The notes below the pieces were generated by a model. It saw nothing but the letters and a program-made list of their open reading frames with translations. It was not told where the DNA came from and ran no database searches. A program made the translations under genes and the position numbers. Below are positions 36,509 to 48,590 of a stretch of DNA of 64,000 nt, one piece after another. Source of the DNA: Sweltsa coloradensis (Eukaryota > Arthropoda > Insecta > Plecoptera > Chloroperlidae); assembly GCA_024449915.1 (NCBI GenBank), contig JAMZAV010001457.1, positions 62,001 to 126,000 on the forward strand, read 5' to 3'. Each line of letters opens with the position of its first letter. Positions within the stretch are counted from its first letter, which is position 1.

Positions 36509-37700
36509 CTAGGAAACGCTCAGTTGGACGCGTTGATAAGCGAGCACGTGCTATAGCTAGACCCACATTGCACATTTTTTAAAATTTTAAAAATTTGCGA
36601 CGTTCGCAGTCCACGAAGCCATGTTTCCAATATTATTTATTATTGGCAAGGTATTTGGGTAAACCCGTGTGTAAACCTTTACTTTGTGGATAAAATCCAC
36701 TGCCATCTAGAGGACCTTGACATTATTTCTTTGGGAAAACTATTTTAACTATTTGGTAACAACAAATAATACACTGCTTCCTCGATAGTATTTTGATTTC
36801 TTCTAGGTGGCAGTGCATAGTGACCAGAATTCTCGTGCGAATTTTCGTTGCCATTGTAAATTTACTTTTGTTAAAATGTAATTTCCATCTACACTACTTA
36901 TCAGATCAAAATAAAATTAACATATTCGTGACCGGACGGACAATCTAAATGATTTGGCCATCTCAGATTTTGTCGCCGTTTAGTTTGAAAAAAAAACTTT
37001 CGATAAACTTTTATGTAACTTTTTAAGCGAGCGTTTCCATTTGACTCTGCCGGAAAAATTAGTCACTGGGTTTTTTTTTTTTTGTATGTCTCGCCATAAC
37101 GTTCGAACGCAGGCTCGGATCGAGTTGAAATTTTGACCATCTGCAAGCTTTGTTCTCGATTGAATGCCATTAGTTTTGTGGCAAAATCGTTCAAAAAGTT
37201 AAAAAGTTACATTAAAGTTAACCGAAAGTTTTTTTTTCAACTAAACGGCGACAAAATCTGAGATAGCCAAATCATTTAGAATGTCCGTCCGATCACGAAT
37301 ATGTTAATTTTATTTTGATCCGATAAGTAGTGTAGATGGAAATTACATTACGGTATAACAAAAGTAACGTTGCCATGGCAACGAAAAGACGCGCAAAGTT
37401 TCTAATGCACTGCCACCTAGAAGTAATCAAAATACTTTCGAGGAAGCAGTCTATTATTTGTCAACAAAGAGTTTAAATAGTTTTCCCAAGGAGTCAAGGT
37501 CCTCTAGATGGCGGTGGATTTTATCCACAAAGTAAAGGATTACACACGGGTTTACCCAAATACCTTGGCAATAATAAATAATATTGGAAACATGGCCCTG
37601 TGGACTGCGAACGTCACAAATTTTAAAATTTCAAAAAATGTGCAGTGTCTAGCTATAGCACGTGCTCGCTTATCAACGCGTCCAACTGAGCATTTCCTAG
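36509..37700. mobile_element. Inverted pair of HINE-like family 3 elements
   Basis: The left copy (36,509 to about 37,024) lies on the minus strand with its 3' end CTAGGAAACGC at 36,509, and is truncated at its 5' side. The right copy (about 37,025-37,700) is complete on the plus strand: 5' end TTAAGCGAGCGTTTCC, 3' subterminal GCTCGCTTA, hairpin ACGC/GCGT, then TTTCCTAG. The two form a 1.2-kb palindrome with their 5' sides facing each other. The 113-codon frame at 37,508-37,849 is a translation of the repeat. Confidence 0.7.
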
Positions 37701-38240
37701 TTAACTTTTTGAACGATTTTGCCACAAAACTAATGGCATTCAATTCAGATCGAAGCTTGCGGATGGTCCAAATTTCAACTCGATCCGAACTTCCGTTCGA
37801 CTGCTATCATGAGCCAAAAAATCTGCGCGACTTTCCGTTGCCATGGTAACAGTAGTTTGTTATAATGTAATTTCCATCTACACTAGGCCCTACTTATCGG
37901 ATCAAAATAAAATCAACATATTCGTGACCGGACGGAAATTCTAAATGTTTTGGCCATCTCAGATTTTGTCGCCGTTTAGTTTGAAAAAAAACTTTTGATT
38001 AACTTTAATGTAACTATTAAACTTTTTGAACGCATTTTACCACAAAACTAATGGCATTCAATCGAGAACGAAGCTTGCGGATGGTCAAAATTTCAACTCG
38101 ATCCGAGCCTCCGTTCGAACGTTATGGCGAGACAAACAAACAAACAAAAAAACAAAAAAACAAAACAAAACAAAAAAACAAAACCAGTGACTAATTTTTC
38201 CGGCAGGGTCAAATGGAAACGCTCGCTTTGCTCGCTTAAT
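37701..38240 (-). mobile_element. HINE-like family 3, rearranged copy
   Basis: Shares ACTAATGGCATTCAAT, CAAGCTTGCGGATGGTC and GTCAAATGGAAACGCTCGC with the pair just upstream. Segments are duplicated (the GAACGATTTTGCCAC block occurs near 37,712 and again, altered, near 38,026), so this copy is internally rearranged. An (AAAC)n run lies at about 38,134-38,184. Confidence 0.55.
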
Positions 38241-38575
38241 CAACCAATGACTCAATGAGGTGTAGGCCTCGCCTAGGGAAGCCAAAAACAAAACCCAGTC
38301 GCCTGACGTAATAATTGAATGTAAATAGAAGTGTTATTGCTTGTAGACACGGATGGCGGTACGATTTTTTACTAAAGGTGTTCGGCTATTGGGTAAGGCC
38401 TATAAGAGAAGAAAGGAAGAGACTGGAATGTGGTGGAAAAAGGATTGGAGGCAGAAGAGACGAAGGTGGAGAGGCCAATCTTCAATGAAGACACAGTTCA
38501 GAGATGGCTGTGGCAACAGATAACCTAATGATGATCATTGCTACGTGAACGTGCTACCTAGCCTAGGGTTACCGG
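38241..38575. other. No gene recognised
   Basis: Contains the recurrent word GTTCGGCTATTGGGT at 38,380 and a purine-rich stretch at 38,405-38,470. No coding signal. Confidence 0.4.
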
Positions 38576-39366
38576 TAGGGCTGTGCGAGTACTCGATTTC
38601 TCGAGCTTTTTCGAGCTTCAGTTTTGAGCTCGCGCCGAGCCAAGCTTGATTTTAGACTCGATTTATTCAAGCCGAGCCGAGCTTGGCTTTATGCTCCATT
38701 TATTTGAGCCGAGCCTACAAAAACACGCAGTACACACGCTTAATTTCATCAACACTCGACAGACATTCTGTCAACAAACAAAGACTTTCGCGGAAGAATG
38801 CGGCAGCCTGAGCCACCGATCAACAGTCGACTCGACGCAGTAGAATGCGATAGGCCTAAGCCTAGAATGCAAACGTGTGTCTCTCTCTCTCTCATGTGGG
38901 AAAACCTATCACACTATTGACCGCGCTGAAGCTTTCGTCGCAAAATAAGCCTAGGAAAGAAAGGAGATTTAAGCCAAGGAATAACAATCCAATGCGTCGT
39001 GATCGTAGAAACATGATCACATCGCAATAATTCTTCATCCAACTAGTTCCACACCGACCATCTTTGTTCTTGGTCAGCTGTGAGTTGAGTTGGTTGGATT
39101 GACCCGAAACGCGCACGTAGTTCGCGCAGGTGTCACGTGTTGGCTTACAACGCGATCTGTTGTCAACTCGAGTTACTCTTGAGCAGAGTCGACAAAGAAG
39201 TTTCCCCGGGTCTTCTTTATTGATTCTGCAGGCAGCGGGCACGCTCCGCGGGAAAGATCGCATCGACGTAGCGTGTAAAATAATAAACCCGTGAATTAGC
39301 CTAAAAACGGTCGCGATAAATACCCTGATCTTAAAATCGTCTCCGAGTAATTTCTAGAACCGGGTA

Positions 39367-40592
39367 GGGGAGAAGGTGGAGGAGTGGGACAGGTGGAGGT
39401 GTGGTCCACTGAGCCTCACATAAGTAGTTTTCATAATTGAGGGTTAGGAGACAAATTGTGAATTCATTTCAATGCCATCTTCACACTGGTGAAGTTTGAG
39501 TCTATTCTGACAGTTGGTAACACTGCTATTGCAGAAAGTTTAAAAACAGGGTTACAAGTGGATGATGGTGTTTTGAGTTGTATTTGTATTTGTGAAGAAA
39601 GAAGAGCTATCACAGAAAGGTGAGTTGTATTTCATATAAATTATATGTATTTAAGCTAAATGTTCAGCTATAACAATGCTAATTTCATTGTAGGATTGCA
39701 TAATAATTAAAAGATAAGTAAAACAATGCACCATGGGGAGGAGTGATCCACTTTTGTGAGGTTATGGGCTCACATTTTTAGAGCCCTGTATCATGGGGAG
39801 GAGTGGGACACTATGTTATGACACAAATACTGCCTTTATTGTTTTAGAAATGCCCCGTATTTATTTTAAAAAAGACGGAGAGAGAACCTTCCGATACAAA
39901 AACAATGGAATTGGCTGTGAAGAAAATTGTTGATGACGGTAATCATTACGCTCAACCGCTCTTGCGTACAGTTCTTCTACAGTTCAATTCCTTACTCGGA
40001 TCAGTAGGCCTAATGATTCGAGTTACAAGTTCATAATTTCAAATGAAAAGTTGTATGATGTTGATGATGATGACAATGACATAATAAGACTTTTGCTAAA
40101 TCCCAGAATCTAGAAGAATCGACGGCCTGTAATATTATGCAACTTGTTCTTGATTTCGATTTCAGACCATTTTCTATGTAGGACCTAGGCCTAATGTTCT
40201 CGTTGTAATATGCATACCGCCCTAAGGCCATTTTTCTGTTGATTGACAATCCATTAAAAGTTTACATGGTCAGAATCTGTAATTCGTTGTTAATTGCATC
40301 TCATGAATCATAACAAATTCATGCAATCCTGTTACTGTCCCACTCCTCCCTGCAGGGTGTCCCACATCTCCCCATCGCCGGGAGGTGTGGGACACTTTGC
40401 AGATGGTTTGAATTTAGATCATAGTACATTATATTGATTAGTTACCGGTAACACTTAAAACTCAACATTATTACATGAACAAAGGGTGTATACAGTACTA
40501 GAAAAAAAAATGAACCAAAATGTCACTTTTTCAGCAACATATAAAATTAAATTATTATCCAAAAAGTGTCCCACTCCTCCACCCCCCTCCCC
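39367..40592 (+). mobile_element. pogo-like element flanked by TA
   Basis: Inverted ends GGGGAGAAGG... and ...CCCTCCCC with TA at 39,365-39,366 and 40,593-40,594. The subterminal word GGAGGAGTGGGACA recurs in both orientations inside (near 39,380, 39,738, 39,796, 40,338, 40,375 and 40,567). It carries the start of a pogo/CENP-B-type transposase. Length 1,226 bases, so most of the transposase is deleted. Confidence 0.72.
39850..39950 (+). pseudogene. pogo/CENP-B-type transposase N-terminal remnant
   Basis: An ATG directly after an acceptor-like TTATTGTTTTAG starts MPRIYFKK; one frameshift later comes SDTKTMELAVKKIVDDG. This pattern (basic MPR start, then a helix-turn-helix of the psq type) is known from pogo, Tigger, jerky and CENP-B proteins, which bind DNA through it. 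Downstream sequence gives no DDE catalytic domain. It is a short broken relic within a TA-flanked element, which fits the pogo assignment. Confidence 0.6.
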
Positions 40593-41215
40593 TACCGATG
40601 ACATCCCTAGAAAATATGTAGCCTAACCATTTTTTAATTATTATTTTTTTTTTTTTAAATTTTTTTTGAAAAAGCTCAGCTCGGCTCGGCTCGAAAATCA
40701 AGCTTTTTTTAGGCCGAGTCTCGAACCACGATCGTGGCTGCTGCTGAAAACCTCAGACGCCACGGTCGTGGGATGAAGGTGTATCCCTAGATCCCACGGT
40801 GGTAATTTAACATGGTGTTTCAACATACGTGACTGCATGGTTAGTAAATGGGGTTTCTAGTTGAAATTAACCAATATCATTGTATAAATGGTGTTCAGCA
40901 CATATTTATGTATTGTATTATGTTTTATACATACGTTTTTAACAATAAAATACGTTAAAAGAAGGAAAAAACCTAGCACGATATGCATTCGCGCGCGGAT
41001 TTAAATTTTAAACGCTTACCACGTAAGTTTTAACAAAATAAACAACTTTTATAACAACCAACAATCAAAGAGAATTACGCATGTTATTATTAGAACCAAG
41101 AGGTTTTCTCATTTACACATTTAAAAACCCACAATACTCACCACTTTTACACAATCAAAGAGAATTACGCATGTTATTATTAGAACCACAACCTTTTCTC
41201 GACGAGCCCGTGGAT

Positions 41216-44003
41216 TAGGGATGGGCAAAAGCGTGTATCTAACTACACGTGTACACGCTGGCTGTCTGTTCGTGTACACGGGTACTATGAAATATTTTTT
41301 AGGATATCTATAAAAAAAAAAAAAAAAAATGCCATGTTTACTTATTTATGTATATTTGACTGGCATTCTGAAGTCTACCGAACGTAAACACGGCAACGGC
41401 GTCAGTTCAGTTTATCAGTCAGTAATGACTGGGCTGGCTGATGCAAACGCGTGGTTTGTTCTTTGGCCTTTGGAAGTGAAGGGTGACTGAGGGCGTGGTT
41501 GCGACTTGCGTGAGGAAAAGGGGGCGGGGTGAGGAGGGGGGAAGATTAAGCGGTGGCTTTGTGCGCACCAGAGCTGGCAGACAAAGGGTGCGATTTGCGA
41601 GAGGATGGGGGAGTGTTCTGTTGGTTCCTATTGTGAAAGGTTAAAAAGGACTTCCGTGACATATTAATGAACAAACATGAAACAATTATTGGTCAAGGCT
41701 CGGAGTCGGAGCAAGAAATATTATGAATAAAATGAATTTTAACACATAAATCAAAAACAAACAGCCGAGTGGGAAGCATTGACGGCACTAACGTTGTACT
41801 AGACTACTATAAAATAAGAGATAAGATAAGAAGAGAGATGATATGGGGTCGTGGTTTTGGAAAAAAATGGTAAATGCTGATTCACGACTTTTTTTCGTCA
41901 CAATCGACAGCCCGAAAACAAACGTTCAGAAGAAACAGAAGACCCCGGAGTCGCGAGGAAAGTTTTAGCCACTTTTGGAGTCGAGGGTAATCGTCCTCTG
42001 GTTTAACCACCAAATCAAGGATTTTCGTGCATTGCTAGTCGTGGCAAATGTACTAACGTTGAATCTCAGCTGGAAACTATCCATTCGTGATGTTGTTGAG
42101 TGGGGGTCTTGTGTATGACTCGCCTAGCAGGAGAGTCATAGCATCTTCGGAAGAGGCATCATCTAATCTCGGCGCTTTCCGTGTCCCGCAAGGCGGGCTC
42201 CGTGTCATTGTCTTTATCTTCGTCAGCTCGTTGCACATCATTTTTCCTTGACCATTGCTTGCACACGAAACTTTTTATCCTCTAAGGAAATAAATGGCAA
42301 ATGCTTATGCCGTTGGGTCGGGGAATGAGGCCAACGTGTGACCCGATAACATCAAGACCATTCAACAACCGTAATCAAATCTTTTTTTCAAGTCTATTGA
42401 CACTCGAATCTTGAAATTTGATACCGACTCTGAGTCATCATCTTTAGCAAGTAGGTGTTTATGAATGAGAGCATCGAAAAGCGGGCCAACGCAGATGAGG
42501 GTTGCACTTTTGTCTGCACCAAGTGCATTTGTCGTCATTTAAGAGTACGAAGCACCGCGAGCATTTGGTCCATGACGAACCAGTTTCTGTCGGACAGCTC
42601 CAGCGTGCGAGCGTCTGACACCGACGTAAATGCGCGGTCACTCAGTAATGCCGACACGGCCCAAAAGTTGCTCTACCAGGGGCCTCAAACATATCACATA
42701 CACTATTCCATCTAGTTACCACGCTCTGGGTCAGTTTGTGTTCGGGTAAGTTGAACTGCTGTTGCTTACCTGCTAGGCCTAGTGTTGCCTTCGAACTTCG
42801 TTTGATTTTGAGCCACAAGGGGGCTTGCGGCAGCAACTGTTTTTGTAAAGATTTAACATATTGAGTCCATCATTTATACTTAGCTTTTAACGTGTGGACA
42901 GCACAAGCCTGACGCTTTGTACCATATTACAGTCTTTGAGTGCAAGTAAAAATATTGCCGCGTTGTCGGAACACAGCCTAAAAACTTTTGGTTGTAGATC
43001 AAACTCACGAATAACATCTCAAGTGCGCGTCGCAAATTGTCTGCGGTGTGGTTTTCCTTCCAGAGCCCGTGTACTTAACACATGTTCTCTAACACCCAAT
43101 ACTTGTTTATGTATTGAATCGTCACTGTCATGTACGATGCCGCCGTCATGGAGGACCAACAGTCTGTTGTTAAGGACCCCGGCTTCAGCTGAGGGGTTAA
43201 GTTTTCTTTTCAATTCTCATGAGCAGCGTCGTATTTACGTTTGATTACGGCAGTTATGGTCTTCCGTGAAGGCACGACGTATTTAGGCTCAAGGAAATTG
43301 ATTAGATTTTTAAAATCATTATCTTCAACTAGTTTGAAAGGCAAAACATTACCTACGATAAGATCGGCAATCAAAGATGTAATTTTGTCAGATTTTGACT
43401 TTAAGCATGTATTTGTAGCTGCCGAAAAAAACGACGTAACTTTTGGTTGATCCGTAGCACTCGATTCACTAGTGGTGGAGCTGGAATTTGCATACTGCAT
43501 CGGATGAACATGTTTTAGATGGTTTACCATAGTTCCTGTGGTGCTAGAATTGTGCAACAGCTCCTTCGCGCACAATCGGCATTTCACCTTCTTCCCAGTG
43601 TCCAGCTTATCAAAAAACTTCCACACAAGTGACATTTTAATCAGTCATGCGTCACTCACTAACAAGTCTATAAACACGCGTAAATACAACGAAGCAACGA
43701 AGCGGGCAGCGAGCGACTGAGGGGTCTGGACTCTTGAACCGTCTGGAACATGTGGGCTGGGCGGCGTGGGAGGGGGGGGAGGGTGGGGGGGGGTAAAAGG
43801 CCACCGTGGCAAAGGGGTCGCAATCAACTTACAGTTTTGCGGGAAGGCGGCGGCGGCGGCTGACTGAAAGAGCTCATATTTCGTAATAGAATTATTGAAA
43901 TCTGAAATCTCGACCGCCTGAACAAAGTTGGTTGAAACTTTAAAGTCGACGCGTGTAATTAAAAATTTTAAAAATGTACACGTGTACACGTAACCCCTCC
44001 CTA
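41216..44003 (-). mobile_element. hAT transposon with decayed transposase
   Basis: Ends TAGGGATGGGCAAAAGCG and the complement of TAGGGAGGGGTTACGTG, with repeated GTGTACACGTGTACACG-like palindromes at both ends. Flanks CCGTGGAT and CCGTGAT differ by one indel, consistent with an 8-bp duplication. It encodes a BED-finger hAT transposase on the minus strand. Confidence 0.8.
41860..43635 (-). pseudogene. hAT transposase with BED finger (ZBED-like), frameshifted
   Basis: The minus-strand frame starts MSLVWKFFDKLDTGKK at 43,635 and gives a BED zinc finger (CRLC, then HLKHVHP) within about 50 residues; this first frame stays open for 141 codons. Then, with frameshifts, come the hAT core motifs TTDCWSSMTAASYM (about 43,175), LCSDNAANIF (about 42,965), CAVHT (about 42,900), VVTRWNS (about 42,710) and LSDARTLELSDRNW (about 42,610). 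The C-terminal dimerisation domain follows (FLATPGSSVSSERLFSG, about 41,970-41,915). hAT transposases cut and paste DNA and leave 8-bp duplications, as seen here. All domains are present in order, so this was a full-length enzyme of about 600 residues. At least five frame changes or stops make it non-functional as written. Vertebrate ZBED genes are domesticated relatives. Confidence 0.82.
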
Positions 44004-44214
44004 ACCGTGATCGGTCGTCCCGTCTATTGTCTGCTTTTTTCCCTTGACACCTTTTTGGGGTGACCGAATTTGGGAGCAAACATGGTATTTTTTTTTACCT
44101 GCCTTCGCCCATTTGTTTCCGTAAATGCATCTACTTTTAGGTCCTGAATTTTCTTATTAGCTAAAGTTAGAGTGGGAGTCATCCGCAAATAATAGAAGCT
44201 GCCCTTTGGATATA

Positions 44215-44965
44215 TTCTCGGGGATGTGTTAATATACATATGAATATTGTGGTTTAAAATGTGGGAAAAGAGGAAAACCTCGTGGTTCTAATAATATCAC
44301 GCGTAATTCTCTTTGATTGTTGTAAAAGTGGTGAGTACCGGTATTGTGGTTTTAATGTGTAAAAGAGAAAAGGTCGTAAAAGTGGCGAGTATTGTGGTTT
44401 TAAATGTGTAAATGAAGAAAAAGGGCGTGGTTCTAAATAACACGCACTAATTTCTTTGATTGTTGTAAAAGTGGTGAGTATTGTTTGGGTTTTAAATGTG
44501 TAAATGAGAAAGATCGTGTTTCTAATAATAACACGCATAATTCTCTTTGATTGTTGTAAAAGTGGTGAGTAGCCTATTGTGGTTTTAAATGTGTAAAGAG
44601 AAAAGGTCGTGGTTCTAATAATATCACGCGTTAATTTCTTTGATTGTTGTAAAAGTGGGAGTATTGTGGTTTTAAATTTTTAAATGAGAAAAAGGGTTTT
44701 GGTTCTAATAATAACACGCGTAATTTTCTTTGATTGTTTTTAAAAGTGGTGAGTATTGTGGTTTTAAATGTGTAAATGAGAAAAGGTCGTGGTTTAAAAT
44801 AACACGCGTTATTCTCTTTTATTGTTGTAAAAGTGGTGAGTATTGTGGTTTTAAATGTGTAAATGGGAAAAGGTCGTGGTTCTAATAAAAACATGCGTAA
44901 TTCTTTCATGTTGTTAAAAGTGGTGAATATTGTGTTTAAAATGTATAGGCAAAATGAGAAAACCT
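44215..44965. repeat. Tandem repeat of about 88 bp, 8-9 copies
   Basis: The unit contains TTGTTGTAAAAGTGGTGAG, TATTGTGGTTTTAAATGTG and GGTCGTGGTTCTAATAA, then an ACGCGTAATTCTC segment. Two units lie in the opposite orientation at about 41,050-41,215. Minus-strand frames across the array are translations of the repeat. Units differ mainly by small indels. Confidence 0.8.
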
Positions 44966-44986
44966 CGGGGTTCTAAAAATAACTGC

Positions 44987-47900
44987 GGGTCGTTCCATGT
45001 CAAATCAACAAACTCATTTTCGGTCACTATCTCCGATTTGAAAATTTTTGGCACATGTACTTGTGGCAATGAATCATCATCCCCTATTTTTTTATTTTTT
45101 TCGGTCGAGTAGTTTCGAGATACAGGGCTACCAATTTTTAAGTCTGCAGTCTTCGAGCGCGGGAAAATTCCACGGTTTCTTAAATAAATGTTGACTCCAT
45201 GAAGCTATAATGTTGAGTGATAGCTTGAATGAAAGGTAATTTAAATATCTATCCAACTCCCAATAAAATAATTGAGTAATTTTACACCCAAACAAAATTT
45301 TTTGTGAATAATGCATGTCTGAGGTCAAAGGTCAATATCATAAAAGCTCCATCTTGGATTTAGTTCAGATTTGGAATAAGTGTTGTTAAACATACTTTCA
45401 AGTGCCCACAAAAATTCGGGTTTGGGCCACTAACACATTTTTATGTTATAGTTGATTTAACCATGACATGCACAAGCTTATTTAAAGTAGGTAGTACTAT
45501 ATTGTTTATGCACATTTTCTTTAAATTTAAAGGTGTTGGCAAAATTTATAGGGGTGGGTAGGTATGTGTAGGATTTTTAATAGTATGAATTTAAAAATTG
45601 TCTAGATATATCAATGGCATCTGATGCCCTCCTAATTTTAAATCTGGCTACTAGAAACCCAAAATAGTGGGATTTCCGTGTGTGATATTCTAAGAAGTCT
45701 GGGATTTCCAATTCAAACTCTACAATGCCACTCTTATAATGCCTTCAGTTGAAAGTTGAATGTTGCAAGAGAAGGAAGTTCTGTGCTATGGGTTCAATGT
45801 TTGTTTGAATTTTATTACAAATTGTTTAAGCAGTCTTATTAACAATGTAAGCAGTGTGGATATGGTACAAGCCTTGACATTAAGAGAAGTGTTTTAGTGT
45901 TTCATGTTCACAACTTTTTCAATCATGTTTTTCTTTTGGAGTTCATAATCAAGAAGCTTGTGATGTCGAGACTCCTTTTAAATGTGCATCTGCCCTTGAA
46001 AAGGAGAGTTTATTGTTGCTTAATCAACGCACTAATTGTGACGATATTTTAAGTGTTTGTATGCTTCACGGAGTCAAATTTTTAAAACTTTTTTCTCTCA
46101 TCAAAATCATGTTGTGACCCCACTTTTAGTGCATCCACAAGAATCCAGACGAAAAATTTCTCAGAGAAATGCTTCTGCTGATGTAGAAAAGTTCAAAGAT
46201 ATTATTAAACTTATACCCGGAAAAAAAGTGTGTTTCATGTAGAAAAGCTCTATTAAAAAGATTGAGTGAATACGGGAACCATAAAGAATGTATTGTGCTC
46301 CTGAGAAAAGTGACCACGGTAACATCACAGATGATGACTTTGTAGTAAAAGAGTTTGAATCGAAATCATTAACAAGTCTCTTCATTGGCTTGGTGAGTCT
46401 CCAATTGATACAACTAAATTAAAAAGTACAGTGTATCCAAAGAGAAAATTCAACAAAATAAAGTCGCAAGTTAAGAAAAAGCTAAAGTTTGATTTCACCT
46501 GCCGGCTCGGGGAATACTTTGTTCATCATCATCAGAAGAGGAAAAAGTGCACAGAAGATAACAACACGAGCTTTTACAACTGAAGAAAAGTTTAATTCTG
46601 CCACAACCAAGAGTGAAAAGATAACTGTTCTTTCTGTACTTCCTAAAAACCTGGAGTGTACGAAGAGTGCAAGAAGAATTTGGAGCATCGAACTATATGG
46701 TGGGAAAACAAAGAAACTAGTAGAAGAGAAGGGCATCCTTTTTCTCCAAATCCAAAACCCGGAAAAACTTTGTCAGTTGAAGTTGCCAAGGCCATTCAAG
46801 ATTTTTATCAAGACGATGATGTGAGCAGACTAATGCCGGAATGAAAGACTATGTATCGGTAAGAATAAACGGGAAAAAAAGACACTACCAAAAAAGACTA
46901 ATTTTAGCTAATTTAAAAGAAATATACTTGGCTTATAAAACTAAGTATCCAGAGTCGAAGATAGGATTCTCTAAATTTTCCGAGCTCAGGCCCAAACATT
47001 GCACCTACCAGGAGCATCCGGTACACACGCCCTTTGTGTATGTACCGTACATCAAATGTCAAGTTGATGATGTTGGGAGGTAAATTGGCATTTATGCCCA
47101 TGCCGGAATCAGGAACAAACTTTCAAACCCTATCATCACGTCTTAGCTCAAATGATTTGTAATCCATTAAAAACTAATTGTCATCTTTGGGAATTGCTCG
47201 TTTTGTCCAGGCAAAAGAAAAAATTAAACATGACCTAGAAAACCTCTTTGAAGAACACTTAATTGATGAGTCACATACAAAAAAATGGCTGACAAGGACC
47301 CATGTGCTTTGGAAACAATTCAAAAGCCCGTAGAGGACTTTTTCGACAGTTTTGTCGAAAAAGTTGAAGCTCTTCGAAACCATGATTTTATTGCCCAAAA
47401 CAGCAAGCTGCTTTTTTGAAAGACAAAAAAGCAACATTACTGCCTGGAGAAGTGATAGTTTCTGGAGACTTTGCTGAAAATTATTCCTTCGTAATCCAAA
47501 ATGCTGCCCAGGGATTTCACTGGAATAATAGTCAGGCTACGCTGCACCCTTTTGTTTGTTATTACCTAGACGAACCATCACGGACAGACCAACGTCTTCT
47601 TCCATCCAAGCTGAACCCACTCTTAAACATCTCAGTGTTGTGTTCATTTCTGATTCTCTCATACATGACACTGCGCTGTGCACACATTCCAAAAAAAGCC
47701 TCATACCCCTACTTTGCGAGAAAATTGGAAATTTAAAGTAAAATTTTTTACTTTTCTGATGGGGCCTGCCTCCCAGTATAAGAATAAAAAGAATTTCCAA
47801 AACATTTGCCTCCATGAAATGGACTTCAAGATATCAGCAGAGTGCATTTTTTTTTCCAAAAATCTCATGGCAAAGGTCCATGCGACGGAGTGGGTGGAGC

Positions 47901-48590
47901 AGTCAAACGCTTGGCAGCCAGAGCAAGTTTGCAAAGGCCTGATAATAATCAGATTTTGACACCCCAAGATCTGTTTTGATTGGGCAAAAAAAAGTTTAAC
48001 AAGTAGCATTTTTGTATTTGTTCCAAAATGAAGAAATCGAAACTAACAGAGAAGCTCTGAATGCAAGGTTTTAGTTCCTCCAAGCTATTCCTGGAACACG
48101 CAGCCTACATGCATTTGTGCCAATCTCTGAGAACACATTACGCGTTAGGAAGTTTTCAACATCGGCTGACAGTACTGTCGAGGCAAAATCATCGAAGACC
48201 ACCATTTGCATTGAAGACATAAAAAATTTTGTTTCAGTTTTATTATGGTCAGCAATGGTGGCTTGGTTTCATTTTAAACAAAAATCCTGTACAAATGAAG
48301 TAAAAGTACGGTTTCTTCATCCACATGGACCTTCTCCATCGTTTACTTTCCCACTAAAGATGTAAATTTAAACTTTGCTGAAAGTGAATCCCACTTTGCC
48401 AAGGTGGAACTGGGAGGATCAACTGGACGTCTACAAGAAAACCCCGATAATAAAAGGGAAAAAGCAGCTACGAGAATGTTATGAAAAGGTTCCGAAGTAA
48501 TTGGTAAGCTAGCCAAAGGGAAAAAAACATACCCAGTATTTTTTTGAAAAAAAATTACGCGAATTCTTTTTTGTTTGGCAAAAGTTTTTT
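44987..48590 (+). mobile_element. Transposon with unnamed transposase, 3' truncated
   Basis: The left end GGGTCGTTCCATGTCAAATC breaks into a unit of the 88-bp tandem array. It shares its terminus and the nearby GGCACATGTACTT with the foldback at 29.5 kb. The opposite end is not found; the sequence runs into the right arm of the 8.2-kb element at about 48,605. It carries the transposase relic described separately. Confidence 0.62.
46050..48560 (+). pseudogene. Transposase-like protein of a common invertebrate repeat family
   Basis: Plus-strand pieces in all three frames form one protein order: a basic N-terminal part with CxxC-like HKEC near 46,280; DYVSV...HYQKRLILANLKE (46,845-46,925); IGFSKFSELRPKHC (about 46,960-47,000); GASGTH followed by CVCTVHQ (about 47,010-47,055); VSGDFAENYSF (about 47,458); HGKGPCDGVGGAVKRL (about 47,866); and LHPHGPSPSF near the C-terminus (about 48,315). 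I recognise this motif set from many multi-copy invertebrate proteins, but not with enough certainty to name the superfamily. The Asp in DFAEN and in the SDGA-type motif near 47,757 could be catalytic (inference). There are at least eight frame changes, many in A or T runs. It is probably a dead copy, with consensus errors possible. Confidence 0.6.

Noticed and set aside
37508..37849. 113-codon plus-strand frame
   Set aside because: Runs across the junction of two HINE-like family 3 copies and has no domain.
44215..44965. Zinc-finger or other repeat protein gene
   Set aside because: The 88-bp units encode no Cys/His pattern and sit between transposon parts.
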